A DNA stretch of 64,000 nt from Glossina fuscipes (lineage: Eukaryota; Arthropoda; Insecta; Diptera; Glossinidae). The notes under the pieces were generated by a model. The model searched no databases and had not been told where the DNA came from. It saw nothing but the letters and a program-made list of their open reading frames with translations. The position numbers and the translations under genes were made by a program. The stretch covers positions 2,112,092-2,176,091 of the forward strand of contig NW_023998427.1 of assembly GCF_014805625.2 (NCBI RefSeq), in the 5' to 3' direction. Each line of letters starts with the position of its first letter. The first letter of the stretch is position 1. Shown one piece after another: positions 62,141 to 64,000 of this stretch.

Positions 62141-63456
62141 AGATATAAGTAAATATTTATACCTGGAGGACAACTCGTACATCGCACACGAAAAGATAAT
62201 TGGACTAATTCGCGCTTCACTTGTACAGTGAACCGTCTCTACCATGGTAGAATCATTCCGCGTTTTATGATTCATTTAAGCTATACATATATATACATGC
62301 GCCTTGCATAGGCCAAAGCGATTAACTTAGTTGTTACATTCAAAATAACTTTCTTGAATAATTAGGCTTAAGACACTACGTGACAACAATATTTATGACC
62401 CTTGAATAACAAATGTTTGTTTTTTCTCGTGAAAGAGCCAGAGAGACAGAGAAATGCGTAAAAATGTATTAATACACATTTCCATTTTTATAATGTCATA
62501 CGGGCTTCTTTAGCGTATTATATGGACACGTCCGCTATTAGGCCTTTGCACGGCAAGTGATGCAGCATATAAAACATTTGCGAATTTAGACTTTTAGCAG
62601 ATTCTTCTTTTTTGGATAAATACATTTAAAGATTACATTGTTTTTTTATAGCTTTCTTCAGTTTAAAGCGCAAAGGTGCGTGAGTCTTGTGTGACAATTC
62701 AAATATCGTGATATGTGGTAGTTTTTAAAAAACAAAGCCGAACGCATCAAGCGAACAAGTTCTCTTACAACTTATTTAGATTGGAGAGTTTCGATTGTTA
62801 CTAACCAATATGACAAAACATCGCATCTTTGCTTCCATGCTGGACGCATAATTTTTGTTTTTTCCATCTGCACTTCATTTACTTAGTTTTTAATGTTAAC
62901 ACAATTTATTACCTTATACTACGGCTTGTACATATATTTAGGAGTTTCCCTTAAAGTTTCATTTTTCGTAAATGTTTAGTTGAGCTGGCTTTTAAAGCTG
63001 AATGCGAGCAAAAAAAAAAATTGAAATATACAAAAAAAAAAAAAAAAAAAAAAGAAGTAGATTCGTAATAATTATAATTTACGCAAACATATTTGTGATA
63101 AAGATTTTCATAATTTTGATGACAATAAAATTCATATTTATGGTTAGGAGGAAACTATAACAGACCATTTACAGATTCGGAAAAGTCAGCACTTTGTTGC
63201 TTGGCACATGTTTAAAAAATGAGATTTTCTTGTTGTGATAGGCGCAGTAAACACTAAGGACTATTTCCGTACTATTTAGAACTGTTATACAGTGTGTGCG
63301 TGTGTGTAAAGATCGTTGAGAGAAAAAAAAAAGACAAAGGAAATGGAAAGCTTTTCTTGCTTCTAATAAACTAAAAAGACGACATGTTGGGTGTATGTAT
63401 GTGTTCATCGGGTTGGTTAAAGACGAAGAAAAACAATTAATTTCGGATCGAGACGT

Positions 63457-63460
<4 letters not shown>

Positions 63461-63522
<62 letters not shown>
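63461..63522. repeat. (AG)31 microsatellite
   Basis: A perfect 62-bp AG run, the longest simple repeat in the window. ORFs rich in Ser-Leu or Arg-Glu across it are artefacts. Confidence 0.98.
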
Positions 63523-63523
<1 letters not shown>

Positions 63524-64000
63524 AACTTTTTTTCCTCAATTAAAATTCTTCATCGCCTACAACTGCCCAAATATATTTTCTTTTATAATGTATCTAATGT
63601 AATTAATCCTTACAGTTGCCTTTCGCATTAATGCACTACACATTTCCTCTACAATTTGTTGGTTGCCTATAGTAACGACACTTTCGCGTGTCCTTGACAA
63701 TAAACGGAAATTACATATTTCGTTAATTCATTTCATTTAAATGAAAAATTGTTCTCTCTCTTCTCTCGCTTGTTCATTAAAATTGCGCGTACAATTTTCG
63801 TCATTGCAATCACATATTTGTTTTGCCTACCATGTGCTTGATTGGCTTATGCCAAGTGGTTTGTCGGGTTGATTTCAAATCATTTTACATTTAGTTGAAA
63901 TTGTGGACATTCGATGCCCGAATATCGGCCCACTGTAAAGTCATCGTTATAAAAATTACAAATCTGATTGCAACAATCGATAAGCCGGTATCTGCGAACT

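Larger units (their letters stand above)
48766..64000. other. Region upstream of the first mgl exon found
   Basis: This is 15.2 kb without a supported exon. By frame logic it is at least partly the first large mgl intron, since an upstream exon must exist. I saw no LA-type exon or signal-peptide exon ending in phase 1. The region is filled by the repeats and transposon relics listed separately, with T-runs (for example 49,042-49,074). Confidence 0.65.

Noticed and set aside
63169..63631. ORFs rich in Leu-Ser or Arg-Glu
   Set aside because: They are translations of the (AG)n tract.

Overview
The window is AT-rich, intron-bearing eukaryotic DNA from an insect, most likely a schizophoran fly. 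A calyptrate such as a tsetse or a muscid would fit, but species is an inference. The grounds are the short 60-90 nt introns with fly-like splice sites, the two fly-like proteins, and the relics of mariner, Tigger/pogo, LINE and mini-me-like repeats. The window is a scaffold piece with a 100-N gap at 60,077-60,176.

Two protein genes are supported, both on the minus strand. (1) At 1-2,666 lies the 5' part of an alanine aminotransferase gene (Drosophila CG1640-like) with three exons visible; it runs off the left edge. (2) At 18,251-48,765 lies almost all of a megalin/LRP2 gene (mgl), with 12 exons joined here by splice sites and reading phase. The joined exons are frame-consistent and encode about 4,637 residues. 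They give LDL-receptor class A (LA) clusters of 6, 8, 10 and 11 repeats, eight YWTD beta-propellers with flanking EGF modules, one transmembrane helix and a tail of about 175 residues with an FxNPxY endocytosis signal. Clusters II-IV match vertebrate LRP2 (8, 10, 11). The first cluster shows 6 where vertebrates have 7, and the signal peptide is absent, so at least one 5' exon is missing.

Layout: 1-2,666 aminotransferase; 2,667-18,250 intergenic, with repeats, an inverted-repeat composite and a 41-bp minisatellite; 18,251-32,736 the compact part of mgl; 32,737-48,336 long mgl introns holding mariner relics; 48,337-48,765 the two most upstream mgl exons found; 48,766-64,000 no recognisable exon, but a 49-bp minisatellite, mariner, LINE and Tigger relics, a long inverted repeat, two SINE-like copies and an (AG)31 microsatellite.

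I found no new multi-gene system. The most interesting candidate is a 57-nt, frame-preserving, GT-AG bounded stretch inside the last mgl exon. It looks like an exonic intron (exitron) that could switch a 19-residue part of the receptor tail. The two genes have unrelated jobs (amino-acid metabolism; endocytic uptake), and nothing indicates shared regulation.
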